Below, piece by piece: positions 51,111 through 64,000 of a stretch of 64,000 bases of DNA. The notes under the pieces are model-generated. The model saw only the letters and a list, made by a program, of their open reading frames with translations, had not been told where the DNA came from and made no database searches. The stretch's first letter is position 1. Each line of letters starts with the position of its first letter. The DNA comes from Campylorhamphus procurvoides. Its lineage: Eukaryota; Chordata; Aves; Passeriformes; Dendrocolaptidae. The position numbers and the translations under genes were made by a program. The stretch covers positions 186,001 through 250,000 of the forward strand of contig WBMV01000852.1 of NCBI GenBank assembly GCA_013396655.1, read 5' to 3'.

Positions 51111-54100
51111 GCTTATATATTCAAGGAGTAGATAGTTGGGATCTAAATGTCAGAGACTGCTGGACTAGAGGAACAAAATGAGAATGAGCTTGGGTCTCCA
51201 GCTGACATAGTGTTCCATTACCACTGGTCTCTTGGAATTGCTGGAGGATTTCTGGATGCAGACAGATGTCTACAGATAGGTTGTGAATAGTCCTGCCACA
51301 TCAGCTTAGAAACCTGGTCATGACATACACTGGGTAGAAATTACTTGTCTCCCTTGAAAATGAGAAAAGGACTTGATAGGGAAAGACAGATATAATACCC
51401 TAATACGACTGATACCGAGTCATGGAGCTGTGAAATAAACAACTCTCTGGTATAAGCAAACACCCAGTTAGTTCTCATGAGCATCTTTCCTCTTTGTCTT
51501 ATTACAAAAGGGTAAATTTTGCATCATAAGCACTCTGCGGTGGTTTGTCATCTTTTCAGAACACAGACTTCACCATCTGTACCCTCTTAGTTGAATATGA
51601 TCAATTGCTGTGTCAAATTCACAAAGCAAAATCTTGTGCCCAAGTAGAACAGCTCGACATAATTTTTTCCCCTGCATATATTTAATGTAATTTAATTTCA
51701 TTTAGCATTCTTAATGTCCTTACTTTTTTTTAAGTGTAATTCTGCAGGTGCAGCTGTGTATTGGCTCTTGAGTCTAAGTCATGTGCAACATGGCTACAGC
51801 TCTGTGGACCTCTGAACTCATGCATGTGTCCTCTGGAGCTCCCCATTTGCTTTGCCTGACTGCTTTTTGCTGATTAGTGGTGAGAAACTGTTGTTTTAAC
51901 AATGAGCTCAATATTAAGATAGTAACTAAACAGAAGAGATTTCTCTCTTATTTAGTAGTTCTATTATTCACAGCAAAATAAAACAGCTGGGTGGGAATAG
52001 TGTGGTAGTAACACTTCTAATGACCCCTAAATATGGTATAGCAAGCCACTGCTCACCAGCTGGGGACTTCTGCTGATATATGACCAAATATCTTTTGTAA
52101 TAGTCTGTGGAGTGATGGTGAGAAGGTCCAATTCACATATTAGGGACAGAAACCAACTGACTGGTTGGAAAAACAATGCAAAACCCTAATTCCTACAGGG
52201 AAGGTGTGTGCCCCAGAGGGCCATTTCCAGTGCAAGAGGAAAGAAGCCTTTCTAATTGGAGTCATTAATAGTTAGGACACAGATCAAACCCAGCCTGATG
52301 AACAAGGCTGGAACAAAGTTAGAAATTGGGTTACATTAAAGCAGAGTGTTAGAAAAACAGGGAACACAACATAAAAGATAGTAGTGATGTGCCCATACAG
52401 GAGAAGAGTAGGAACAGCTGCACGTTGCAGCAAGGTGGCAATGAAAAGCACAGAAGTACGGGTGTGAGGTGGATGGGAAACCTGGTGAGTTGATGAGTTG
52501 CTTGACTACCAAAATGAGGCTGATGCAGTCAGATTAATAGTGCTGCACCAGGCCAATAGGTGAGCAAACACTAAAGCACCTGCTCTGCAGATGAGTTCAG
52601 TGCATGATACACTGGACAATACAGATGCAGGTTCAGCCTCCTTAGAAAAACAATAGTTCAAGGGCTTGTGAATCTCTTTATAGATGTGTTCTTGTAATAT
52701 ACTTTTCAGCATAAACCCAATTTTTCTTGAGAGTCAGGAAAAAAGATAATGAGAAAGAACAAAAGCAAAGTCTCTCTGAGAGAGAACAGTGTACATATGC
52801 CCTCTATGCAGTTTTGAAACAATAAAGAGAAAAAAATCTCTGTTCTCTGAGGGCCTGAACATGTCTATGAAACAAAAACCCAAAGCAGTTTTGGTCTCAG
52901 AACTGGTCTGAAGTTAAAGCAATGGCAGGAGCAGGCACAGATGCTTCCATTTCTCATATGACAATAATTTATATTAATTACTGCAAGTGTCCAGTTTCGA
53001 ACAACGTCACTGCAGTGCTATTATTGTTGAAGAGTATTGAGTTTTCAAGGAGGTGAATGTCTTTTTCTCTCCCTAATCATGATTACTTGGCTTAGTAATC
53101 GGGCTAAGCTTTTATTTAACCGAGATAAATGGATATTTCCAAAACCAGTGAGTTAACACTACGCATCACATTATTACTCTCTTCACAGTTTTCTTTCTTT
53201 GTGCTATTTTATTCAGCTGCTAAACACAAGGAACAATAAGAATAGGAAGGAGGACCTGTGCAGGATACTGTACAATTAGAGATAAAAAACCCATGGTTTT
53301 GACCATTCCTTCATTTTCTTCTGTGATAACATTTTCCCTTGATTGTTATGCAACATTATTTTGTTGTTTCATTTATCTTTCTTGAAACACAAATGTCCAC
53401 ACCACAATTCTGCAGACACCACCAGCCTATCTGACTAATATTTTGTTGCTTCCTATTTGGAATCCTTATTTATCATTTAAGCTTATGTGCCAGTACTGCA
53501 GGTTAACATTCAGAAGAGCAGATGGGGAATTAGAGACAAAACTTCTGTCAGTGATAACGGGACTTCCATGCTTCATTTCCCCCAGGGCACAGGGAATGTT
53601 TTCTTTCTCAACAGTGCTGGGTAAAACTGCCTTAAGGAACTGGTGGCCGCAAAGCTGTGAGCTGGCAACACATTGAAATTGTCAGGCTGCAAGAATAGAT
53701 TTTGGGTTGCTGGGCTATTTGTGGGAAGTTATTTTGTATCAGCTCCTGGAAGATACCCATCTCAGTACTGAAGTTACAGTGCAAAATACTGAGTGAGAAT
53801 TGCCTTTCTGTGAGAGCCAGTGAGAGGACTGGCACTGAACAGCTTGTGCTGCACAGGTGGGTTCATTTGAGCACTTCATTGCCCAGCTGTCCAGCTTGGG
53901 TGACCAGGGCAGGCTGCAGATCCAGGAGAGGTCCTAACTCAGGTCTCAAAAACTCTCCAAACCCCATTATTTCAGCACCATCCTGATCCCCACTGCTGCT
54001 GGGGGGAGCTGCAAGGCTATGCATGGGTAGCACATACTGTGGGTGGGTGTCTCCCTACCCACCTCCCACACTCTGACGCAGCAGTGGTGTCCAGGACATG

Positions 54101-54579
54101 TCACACATCCACGTGTGTGGTTGTGCGAGGTCCACACATGTTGTATACCCTTCCTTCAGGGAAAAAGCTCCCACTTTTCTCTAGCAGCTCCATGGACCAT
54201 CCCCTTTCCCAAGCTCAAGGGAAGCTTACTTGTGTGTTAGGGACTGGCACGTGCAGTAAGAAGGACTTCCCAAAGTGGGAAGCAGTTCCTCTGCTGTGGG
54301 CTCAGAATTCTTCACCCTCAGTCAGGCAAACATCCCATCTCTGTCTTGGGGACACTCCGAAGCTGGAGAGCTCTGGGGCACCTCAGTGGGATCGATCACC
54401 CCCACATGCTGCTGGCTTTGTTCTGGGCTGTGCTGCTGCTGCTGTCCAGCTGCCACCCAGCAGTTGCTGAATGACAGGAACTATCAAGATCAAGAGAGAA
54501 TTCACTGTCCTGACACACCAAATGTCACGTGGGAGATTAAAAGCAGATTCTGGCTGCTAAAATGTGTGCTGAGGACACA

Positions 54580-54613
54580 TAAGAGACCTGCCCATGTAAG
54601 AGACCTGCCCAGA
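54580..54613. repeat. 17-base tandem duplication
   Basis: TAAGAGACCTGCCCATG (54580-54596) is repeated as TAAGAGACCTGCCCAGA (54597-54613). Two near-identical adjacent copies in noncoding DNA. Confidence 0.85.
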
Positions 54614-57600
54614 GAGAAAGAGCTTGCCCCTACCCTTGAGTGCCAGGCAGATGTGATATGTCCAAATAATTACCACAGATACAGCCTGAACCATCTCACC
54701 TTCCCTGCTCTTTGTCTTTAAGGTGTCCATCATTTGGCCAGCCTCCAGCCACCTTATTCCAAAAACCAAAAGGTTTTTACTAAGCATTTGGTACTGCCAT
54801 TAATGAAACAAGCAAATAGGTGCTGAAAATCAGACTACATGTGTAATGTCTGTATTCTCTGCTCTTTAGGGCAGTTTAACATTTGCACTTCAATTTTCAC
54901 CTATTTTGATACTTTTATGAAAGTTCTTCCTGTCCCTGTCTCTCCTAAGAATCCCTGAGCCCCAGTAATCACGTGAGTTACATTTGAATCAAAATGCAGA
55001 AAAGCTGTGTTTTCACAATGACCTTGAAACCCTGAAGACCATTTCTATTATGGAGGTGCTTTACAGCAGATCTTGTGACCGACAGGCTACTAAGTAAGTG
55101 TAACCAAAAATGTTTCTCCTAGGGAGATGTTCTCAGGATATTGTCTTATCCTATAGGCTGGTATTTGAATCCTTCAATTAATTTAGCTCATTTTAAGCGA
55201 ACGTGCCTGTAGGAAAACTTTTGAAGGTAACAATGCCCTGATCATGACTTGAGCCATCCCTGTTGCTGTATGTGTGCCTCCCTGTAACACAGTGCAGTAG
55301 GTAAATAAAAGCTGGTAGTCTTCTTCCTAATGTCCTCAGAGGCCTTTTCTCCCCTATTGATTTCATAGTAGTAATTCAATTACAGAAAATAGTATCAGAG
55401 ACTGGTGTAACAGGTTCTGTGTTTTTATTGTATAGGGTGCAAAATTTAACTTTCACTCCCACTTGCTCCTCTCCCTTATATTGGAACTGCTTTTCTTTTT
55501 TATTATTATTCTTTTAAAGCTGCTGTACAAGTCTATCATTTCAATGCTCTTTGATATGTACTTCAGAAGAGACCGGGTGCTTGATTCTCTTCTTATTTAC
55601 ATCAGTGAGGCCAGCAGCTGAATGCAGAAGCAAGCAAAGGGTAGGGCAATGCCACAGACCCTGTCAGCACCAAAGCAAAGGCATTTCTTGAGTTAGCAGT
55701 GATCCCTTGGGAAATCCTAACAGCTGCACTAATGTTGGATGTAATTGAAGAAATGTGTTCCTTAAACTGGCAGGCGGTTCAGTATTTAAACACAATGCAT
55801 GCTGAAAGAATGCATAAAAGCTGAATTTTGACCTTCATGCAAGCCAAAAAAGAGATTTTTTTTTTCCAGTATCTGTACAGATTTAAAAAATGACGGAGAA
55901 ACTTTTGTCCAATAATAACTTTATTTCTTCACACTGTTTGTATTTATTTTTACCTTTTGCCACAATGGAAATTCAATGAAAATCAAAGATTTTATCGCCT
56001 TTCCACTCAAATGCCTGAATCAGATGCTTAAAATGTAACACCAGTAGCACTGTGAGCAGTTGATTAAAAAAATCAACCTATTGCACTACAGCCCAGAGAA
56101 GTGCCTTTCATTTTTTCTTTATCCTGGTGGAGTAATTTGCTTTCAGAACACACTGCCACTCAAAGTGGCCTGCCATCAGTACCTTACAGGTTTTGGAAAA
56201 TGTTGCTACTGGAGTATTTAATTTACCAGAGCTCTCCCCAGTCAGACCAGTTTGTTGGTGCAAAGTTCTGGGCTCCCAGCAGGAGCTCTGTTATCAAACA
56301 CATTTGGCAACTGGGGATCAGCAATTTGCTTCCTGTCATTCAGGTGCAGAGAAAAGCAAAGTTTAGTTAATTTGGAAAGTGGAAAGATGGAGTGGAACCA
56401 GAGTGACTATCACTCTGTGCCTTTCCAGCCTTCCTTTATGTCCCCAGGAATGTTACTTTTTGTGTACCACCACCTCAAAAGCTCTCACTTCCCTCCCTGC
56501 AGCTGGAGCAGCAGTGCTTTCGACAGCCAGGTCTGTCTGAGGCTTTCCAGTCCCAGGCTTGGCCTGATGTGAAGGAGATCACAGGGTCAAAGAAGATGCT
56601 CGTACAACACATTGCTCCTGTCAATCCCACCACAGCACACCAATGCTGGCCTTAAGGTTGTGGGAGAGGAAGGACTGACCAGCAGACAGCACATCCAGTT
56701 CTGCTTCTGCAGATTTTGATGCACAAGAATTCCTGTGGGGTGTGGGTCACTGAGCAAAGATATCCATATGTGGGTTCTTACTCCACGTACCCTGCCATAA
56801 ATACAGACTGCTTGGCTGACCTGGAAGGCCAGGTTGGCTCTAGGAGTGCCCTGGCCCCCCCTTTTTACTTGTCTCTGAAAGAGCATCACCCCAAGTGTTA
56901 GCTTGGCAGTACTTGGAAGAGTATCAGCAGGTAGCATAAGCAACTGACACTATTTCCTAAGGATCTATATTTTCACTTCTAGGGAAAACACAGAGCTGAT
57001 CTAGGGGCACTTAATTCAGGAGCTGTAACTCAATCACACTGAAAAGCAGCACTGGAAGACCACCTGTGGATTTCAGCAGATCAGATCCCCCGTAGTTAAA
57101 CTAAATGTCATCACACTGTACACAGCTGCTGATTCCAGGTTTCCTAATTTGTAAAGCAACATGAAGAAGATGCTGCAGTTGTGAGCAGAGCAGGTGAATT
57201 ATAGGTACTTAAGCAGCACTGTAGGGATATGAATTCTGTTTATTGCACAAACCTGCCTCTATAATTAATAGAAATAGTACCATTCCCTTGCTCTGTTTTC
57301 ATTAATTCAGACTGATAGCTTTAGGAGACCAGAATTGATTAAGAAACACAGTCTAGAAGAACAAGAGTGAACTAGAGGACCTTCTTGGTTTCTCAGCATC
57401 ACTCCAGGTCTCCTTCTTCAGCATGCAAGGGGCAAAATTACTAGCAATGCTCTGTGTGTAATAGACCATCTGACACCATTATTGTAGCTTTGTTTTACTT
57501 TTCCCTGTCTCTAGGAGGAAAGATCCAAACTTCCCTAGCTGCCTGTCTGAACTTAACACTATGAAATGTACTTTAAAACCTTGAGAAGCAGCCACAGTGG

Positions 57601-58621
57601 TCCAAAGCCTTCTTAAACCCCAACAGCTCTCTAAGACCAACATTAGGACCTCTCAATAAAAATAGTTTGCAGGGTTTACCCACCAAGCTGCAAATGACCT
57701 GAACAGCCGTGTCTCTGTCTCCTTCAGAAGGAGTTTTATAGCCTTTCCTCCTCTCCTAGGAGGTGTAAACATATCAGGATTCAACATTGTGTTTTATTTA
57801 TCTCAGTGGCATAGTATGTTATTGTTCCCACAGAAGCACTGGTGATACTTTATGGTGGTGGAGAGGAGGGCACTGCATGAAGCAGAGCTGAGGCATGAGC
57901 TGGCTGAGCCATGGTCTGTGACATCTGAAGTACAGCACAGGCTTCAGTCAGGACACTATTTTTTCATTGTTTTGGATGTTTTGGGGACTGGAAGCAAGGG
58001 GTGTGCAGAAATGAGCATCAAAATCAGACAAATAGGCAAGGGGCAGTGGCCTTCATCTCTTTAGATGGACAGCTTTGCCCCCAGCCCTGTCCCTCTCAGG
58101 GTCAGAGGCACAGGACTAGGTATGTCAGAGATTACTTCTTTTCCCCATGAATCATTGAAAAAACATTATTCTTAATAGCTTTCTAACATGAAGTATGTAC
58201 CGACCACTGAACTGCTTTGACTACTAAGGGCCCTTTATTGATGTGACTCCTTACCCAAATGTAATGCAATTAAATGATTGGATTTCATTACGGATATTGA
58301 CATGGTGTCAGTGACAATTTCCATTCTCTCTATTATTTCTATAAATAAAGTCATCTGCCATAATTAGAAAATATGAACGTGCTAAGACCTCCATTAATTC
58401 TTCTCCATATTAATCTAAGAGCTGGGCAGATGTTTATTAATACCTCGTTACACTGCGTTCATCAGCTGTTACCAAGAATAGAAAGATTGAGACCTGACCT
58501 CATGCTGAAGGTTAAATAAGAGCAGATCTGGCCAAATCTTGGCTTCTGATCGACTTTTTGACAATATCTTGTCTGTTTGTGTTTGGTTGGTTTTTATCAA
58601 AATGCTTTTTAAACCTTTAGC

Positions 58622-58637
58622 CTCTCTCTCTCTCTCC
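58622..58637. repeat. CT dinucleotide microsatellite
   Basis: A run of CT units in noncoding DNA upstream of the KCNMB2 coding exons. Confidence 0.85.
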
Positions 58638-61489
58638 TTCTTCCCCAAAGCGTCCTTTGGCCCATACATGAAACTCAGTGGTATTCGTTTCCCTCCATCA
58701 TTGTGTTTAGCAGTCCTCTAGCTGCATCCTGATGTCTGGAGTGATTTCTGTGCAGTGGAATGACATCAGCCTGTGATCTGCCCTCTGCCTCTCCCCCTTG
58801 GAAAGCATTTGAGGAGCAGTGGTGCCAGGTCCAACCCCTGCAGTGCTGAGCACCTGCTGATGGGTGCTTGGGGACAGGTGTGAGAAACAGCAGGTACGGA
58901 TGGACCTGCACAAAGCTGCAAGAGGGCTGTGACCAGCCTGTGGGACCTCATGGACCCTCCTGGTGTCCTGTGGTTGGCAGGTTTAAGACCTGGTTTAACC
59001 CTGTTCCAAACCATCTCCCATTATCACCTTTGCTGGATCTTTTGCCAAGAAGCTCCACAATTTAATTCTATTCTCTGTCCCCGTTTCCTTTAAATATTGT
59101 GCTTTATAACCCGAGGTCACTCCCAACCTTCTCCTTTCCCATTTGTCCGGTGTTTTCTGTCTCTTCCCACTGGATCTGTTCTCTCAGCTTGGCCAACTCC
59201 CACAGCACCACATCGGCTCGTACCAGCAAAGCGACTGTCCTGTAACCTCTGCAGACACAGCAGGTGCTTGGCTCTGTCTGTGTCTCTGTGACTGTACCAA
59301 AGAACTCTGAGGTCCAGGATGGTGCCAAACTCCTGCTTGCTCACATTCCTGGTGTGCTAAGGCTGCCTACATGGAGACAACGTGCTTGATTGCTGGGATG
59401 AGCCAATGCTGATTCACATCAGATGTTCTCAGTAACAATGCACAAGATATATGTCTTTTTTACTGCAAATGAATGCAAAGGAGCCTATTTTCTGATTTTA
59501 GGAAAGGTTTAAATCTTTCTGGCAAACCCTGATGAACTTCTGAAGGACTTGGCCTCACAGGCTAAACCATTTTTTATTTTTTTCAGATGGTAATTACTGT
59601 AATTTTTTGCAAGCTCTTAACACTAAAGTGGATGAGATGAAATTGTACATCTTGTGACTTTTTCTCCCCAGAAAATCAGGCTTGTTGCCATTCCTCAACT
59701 TAAAGCCAAGCAAAGCATGGCTATTCACAACTGGGATTTACTTTTTAGGGTAAGATGTAATGCACTGAACTGAGTGAGGCAACACTTGGTCTGAAATTGC
59801 CTTTAATATTTTTGGCTGGGCCACACCTGAAATGAAACCAGAGCATATTGTGAGTTATTCAGGTCTGGAAATGGCTTTTCTTTACTGCTGTAGCCAGCAT
59901 GGAGTAGCTGGGGCTCCTGGACTTCATCAGGCTTTGAAAGAATTGAAATAATAATTTCAAGAGTTCATTGCAGGATAGGCATGACTCAAACTCTACCATA
60001 TAGTCATCAGCCAAATTCCTGAATGGATGAGCTGTCTGATGTGTACTTTGAAAGACTGGTGGTGGTGACAGGCCCAGCCCCATTCCATCCCATCTTGTCT
60101 CATGGCAACTTCAGAGACAATCAAAGCAGATGAAAATGGCTCAGTAAACCAAAAAAAGAGCTCCTGTCAAAACTTCTCACCACCTCAAAAAAGAACATGA
60201 GTGCAAAATTAGGCTGTCCAGGTATGGAAAACATTCATGCAGATACCCTTTACTCACTTCTCTGTAGATTTCAATAACAGTGCTCAGACCTTGTTTTGTA
60301 AAAGGTCATTTTTAATTCATATCTATGAAAAAATTGAACAAAATCCTATGGTGTTTCCACCACTTCCCAGGCCTTGCCTATCTTCTAAGAGTTGGATGCT
60401 GCTTTCTCTTCTCTTGTTTCCAATTCTGAAATTATCACTTAATTTTTGCACCCTCTTTCCCTTTCTTGGAAGTGCCTTTGCAGAATTGTGCACAAACAGC
60501 TATTCTTTGGGTCAGCATTTCAATCAGTTTGAAATGGTGCATTTCTATTTCCTGTGTCTGTACTTATTTATTATTATTTGTATTGAACCTTTGCCTGAGT
60601 GTTTGCATTGATTCTGATAACTCTGTGGGGTGCTTATCTGTACAAATAGATCAATAGCTTTTGGACTGCACTTTCTGAAGGAATAGACTAAAAGATTTGC
60701 TTCGAGCTTGAAAGCTTCTCTACTGAATTCATTAATACAGCAAGCTATTACAAATGCATGATCCACAAAATTACTTCAGTCCCATGCTAAAGCAAGTGAA
60801 TTTTCTGCCTTTTCTTCCTGGTCATTTGTATTTAAAGAATTTGCCAATCTTATAATTCCTTTTTTCATTACAGACACTTGCAGGTCCTCAGGGGAATGGA
60901 CACTACTGATGTCACAGTGAGATTCTTTCCAGAGTTGACAGGGTTGGGTTAATTGCTGGTCCCAGCAGGCCAGTGTGTGTGAATCAACCTGGACTCCTCC
61001 AAGGAGCTAATCTGAAGGGAGGATCTAACAGGAATCAATCACCCATCTCACAGGAGAAATGTTCCCTACCCTAAACTGCAGTACAACAAACTCTGCTCTA
61101 ATCTGATCTGAATTAAAAGCAGGCACAAACTAAGACTAATTTCTATTTCCAGCTTGTTCAAGGAGAGATCGCTTTGCACTGTCTTCCTCCAAGCTGATTT
61201 TGGGCTAAGTGAAAACACATAGCTCCACAAAATCTCTGTGTGAAGGCACCAGGAATGCAGCAAGATAATAGTATAGCCAGATAAGGGGGATTAAGATTTC
61301 TTCTGGGTTTTTTAAGAAATAAGGGGTGAAAAAGTTAATGGAACACTCAACTGTGAGACATTGCTGAGACCTGCACAAAGTGATAAACCAAGATAGCTGG
61401 GTGCACAGCAGTTGCATTGTATGAAATGCCATTGCATGGCCAGACTTTTCCATGTACGTTGCAGCCTACCGAATTCCATGTGGATTATG

Positions 61490-62176
61490 GCATGGAAAGC
61501 TGCCCAGCAGGTAAGGACCTGGAGGTGCTGGTTGACAACTGGCTGAACAAAAGCCAGTGTGTGCCCAGGTGGCCAAGAAGGCCAATGGTATCTCGGCTTG
61601 TATCAGCAATAACGTGGCCAGCACAACTAGGGAAGGGATTCTACCCCTGTACTCAGCACTGGTGAAGCCACACCTCCCATTCTGTGTTCAGTTTTGGGCC
61701 CCTCTCTACACGTGTCCAGAGAAGAGCAACAGAGCTGGGGAAGGAGCTCAAGTCTGTTGAGAAGCAACTGAGGGAACTGGGGATATTTAGCCTGGAGACA
61801 AGAAGGCTCTGGGGCGACCTTCTTGCTCTCTACAAAGATCTGAAACAAGGATATCGTCAGGTGGGGGTTGATCTTTTCTTGCAGGTAACAAGCAAGAGAA
61901 CAGAAGGAAATGGACTCAAGTTGTGCCAGGGGAGGTTTAGAATGGTTATTGGAAAAAAATTCTTCACCGAAAGCATTGTGAGGCCCTGGAAGAGGCTGCC
62001 CAGGGAAGTGGTTGAGTCATCACCCTTGGAGGGATTTAAAAGATCATGTAGATCAAGACACATGTAGATGTGTCACAAAGGGACATGGTTTAGTGGTGGA
62101 CTCGACAGTGCCAGGTTATTGGTTGGACTTGATGATCTTAAAAGTCTTTTCCAGTCTAAACAATTCTATGATCCTA
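61490..62176 (+). repeat. CR1 LINE 3' end, frameshifted relic
   Basis: This is the 3' portion of a chicken-repeat-1 non-LTR retrotransposon, 5'-truncated as most copies are. The translated text matches the C-terminus of CR1 ORF2 in pieces: Gly-Lys-Asp-Leu-Glu-Val-Leu-Val-Asp near 61.51 kb, a GTGGCCAAGAAGGCCAATGG segment near 61.57 kb, Arg-Val-Gln-Arg-Arg-Ala near 61.71 kb, Gly-Asn-Gly-Leu-Lys-Leu near 61.91 kb, and Leu-Pro-Arg-Glu-Val-Val-Glu near 62.00 kb. The frame shifts between about 61.50 and 61.57 kb and again near 61.70 kb. Compared with my recollection of the consensus, about eight codons are missing after Phe-Gly-Pro. The ORF2 remnant ends at 62067. The 3' UTR follows (GATGATCTTAAAAGTCTTTT) and the element ends in the typical TTCTATGATCCTAT at about 62163-62176. 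It cannot be mobile. Confidence 0.93.
61684..62067 (+). pseudogene. CR1 ORF2 C-terminal remnant
   Basis: This 127-codon open stretch corresponds to the end of CR1 ORF2, past the reverse transcriptase core. Recognisable words are Val-Gln-Arg-Arg-Ala, Gln-Leu-Arg-Glu-Leu-Gly, Val-Thr-Ser-Lys-Arg-Thr, Gly-Arg-Phe-Arg, Lys-Phe-Phe-Thr-Glu and Leu-Pro-Arg-Glu-Val-Val. It has no endonuclease or polymerase motifs and its Met is not an original start. It is a fragment, not a gene. Confidence 0.85.
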
Positions 62177-64000
62177 TATTGAGAGTTTGGTTGTATTTTT
62201 GTGGAAATTAGATGTTACTTCAATCATCATGGCAAGTTTGACTGGACTATTCAGTAGAGACAATAACAACCACTGACGATCCAAATCCAGCCTGATCTGG
62301 CTTGTGTTGAAGCTGATGAAATCTTTCTAGTGTACTTAATGGACATTGGCCTCACCCTCAAAAAAGTCCACTTTAGATTGAACTTCGGTGCCTTTGCAGT
62401 GATCTTATTAAATTTGCAGAGTTGGTATTAGATTTGCTCAGTGCTATGAGAACATTACTATTTGTTAAATTACTTTTTCAGTTAATAATATGTTCTTTTC
62501 TACAAGGGTTTTTCTTTCTTAAGTCCTTTCCCCTTTTTGCCTTCAGCTGGTTTGGGAATTCATTCTCCCTTTCTGCCTTGAACTACAACATGCTTTAATC
62601 TGGCAGGGTTAAACCACTCTTGTCCCCTTCTCATATGAGTGCTCTGTATGCTAAACTGTAGTTTTGTTCCTTGGGCAGGGTGTCCCTTTTTTACTGGTGG
62701 AACCAAAGCAAGAAGAGCCTCCTGGACTATGAGGAACACTAAATCAAAATAGATTCTTGACCCCAAGCTCTTCCAGGTCAAGGCTCAGCACTAACTTCTG
62801 GGGAAGTCCTCCTCCTACCTGAGCCTTTTTTGTCCAACATAAAGATACACTGTGAGCCTATTCCCAGTGAAACAGATCTCTGGGATCCAAACTGTATTAT
62901 ATTATTTGTAGTATTTACACCTGTAATACCAGCAGCATGCTGAGGGCTTTGAAGAGATCTTGGAAGAAAAAGTCCCTGCCTAAAGAGCTTAATATTCATA
63001 TTTTATTCAAAATATAAAAATATACATACTCTGAGTCTGTAAGATACAGGATTAAAAAGGCTTTTCTCCTTAAATTAGCTCACAGAAATCTAACCCCTGA
63101 AGGGAGCGAAGGAGGCAGCTGTGGAGGGAAGGGAGCCAGCACTACTGAGTACAAAGTGACTCTCAGCTGCCTCATCTGGAGATGCACTTTCAGCCTCAGC
63201 TTGGGGTCCTTACAGACTCTTTTATCCCTGGGAGCCCAGCTGGGATCAGAAGGGGTCAGATCCAACTTTCCTCCTCCCTTGCATGGTGTTCTTGCACAGA
63301 AGGGAGTCCCATTCCCGCTCCATCTGGGATGGGGGAACCAGGGGTGATGTGATGGAAATGCAGCCTTTGGACCTGGCTGTGCAAATGGCAGCCCCTTGTA
63401 CTGGAACAAAAAATCAGATTGCTCTTCCTTTTTGTCAGAAGTCAAGGGTGTTTCTCAGTTTCTCAGTTCAGTCTGCTGGGCACAGATCTCACTATTCCAA
63501 ATATTTTGACACAATAGAATTATTTTCTATTTTTAAGTGTCAACATTCTTTATAAAAATAAATTATTTAAGACCACAGGAAACCTAAATAATACCATACA
63601 AAGAAATCTTTTGGAAATGGTTACACTTCTGCATCAGGTGTACTTGAAGATTGCCATAATGGACAACAGTGCCAGTGAAATGGAGCACAGTGCTCGGGAA
63701 GGGAACAGTGAATGTGACTAACATGTTTTTGAGGAGAGGAAAGCAGACCCACCATTACATGTTCACAGTTGAGAAGCAAAGTGACAAGTGTTCAGAGGCC
63801 ACAAATTCCAGCCCAGAATTCCCCAATTGTAGACTTTTAATGTGTTTCCACATGAGTGATATTTGGTTAGATATTGTAAGCAGAGTACTGGAAAATTAGG
63901 ATTAGCAAATGAGTAAATTAAACTGAAAATTGGGTAAAGAGATTTGAAAGTAAACCTAAGTGCTTCAGTCGTGATGGACTTTGCTCTCCAAGGGATTTTT
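62177..64000. other. Noncoding DNA after the CR1 copy
   Basis: Unique sequence with no credible coding frame and no repeat that I recognise. Probably still in the long 5' intron or upstream flank of KCNMB2. Confidence 0.6.

Larger units (their letters stand above)
42482..61489. other. Probable 5' intron or upstream region of KCNMB2
   Basis: The start-codon exon appears to begin at a splice acceptor, so this stretch is probably intron sequence leading to an unseen noncoding first exon. No CpG island or promoter is evident. Contents: an acidic/Ser-Asn-rich 93-codon frame at 47073-47354, a MIR-like relic near 51.0 kb, two simple or tandem repeats (54.6, 58.6 kb), and blocks at about 50.16-50.48, 52.96-53.18 and 58.15-58.47 kb that resemble conserved noncoding elements. 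Confidence 0.6.

Noticed and set aside
1..64000. Search for endogenous retrovirus, CRISPR, operon or bacterial-type elements
   Set aside because: No paired LTRs, no gag or pol motifs, no spaced direct-repeat arrays and no dense co-directional genes were seen. The window is ordinary vertebrate DNA.
42482..64000. CpG-island promoter for KCNMB2
   Set aside because: No GC-rich, CpG-dense stretch was found here. The promoter is probably outside the window or lacks an island.

Overview
This window is vertebrate nuclear DNA, almost certainly from a bird. Three things point that way: split genes with GT-AG introns on a sparse, AT-leaning background; CR1 LINE 3' ends, which are the dominant avian retrotransposon; and decayed MIR/CORE-type SINE relics. 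Nothing bacterial or viral is present (no operons, no ribosome binding sites, no dense ORFs). I cannot determine the species.

The only protein-coding gene I can support is KCNMB2, the beta-2 auxiliary subunit of the large-conductance calcium-activated potassium (BK) channel. It lies on the minus strand. Its complete coding sequence is in four exons: 42426-42371, 36278-36108, 33682-33487 and 27829-27545. Splicing them gives an uninterrupted frame of 708 bases, or 235 residues plus stop, which is the usual family length. All the defining features are intact: the N-terminal Phe-Ile-Trp inactivation motif, two membrane segments, a cysteine-rich extracellular loop, and glycosylation sequons at 88, 96 and 119.

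Layout. 1 to about 25.6 kb: gene-poor DNA downstream of KCNMB2, with two short CR1 fragments (about 5.0 and 20.4 kb). About 25.68-27.54 kb: AT-rich probable 3' UTR. 27.5-42.5 kb: coding exons and three introns of 5.7, 2.4 and 6.1 kb; the first of these carries a MIR-like relic. 42.5-64 kb: probable 5' intron or upstream region of KCNMB2, with no identifiable exon, another MIR-like relic near 51.0 kb, a frameshifted CR1 3' end at about 61.49-62.18 kb, and several blocks that look like conserved noncoding sequence.

I found no convincing evidence of a new biological system. The leads most worth checking are a charge change at the exon 4/5 junction of KCNMB2, the unresolved 5' leader and 3' end of the transcript, an acidic/Ser-Asn-rich ORF at 47.1 kb, perfect palindromes, and candidate regulatory blocks. 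Apart from KCNMB2 and the CR1 relic, the open reading frames look like chance products and are not annotated as genes.
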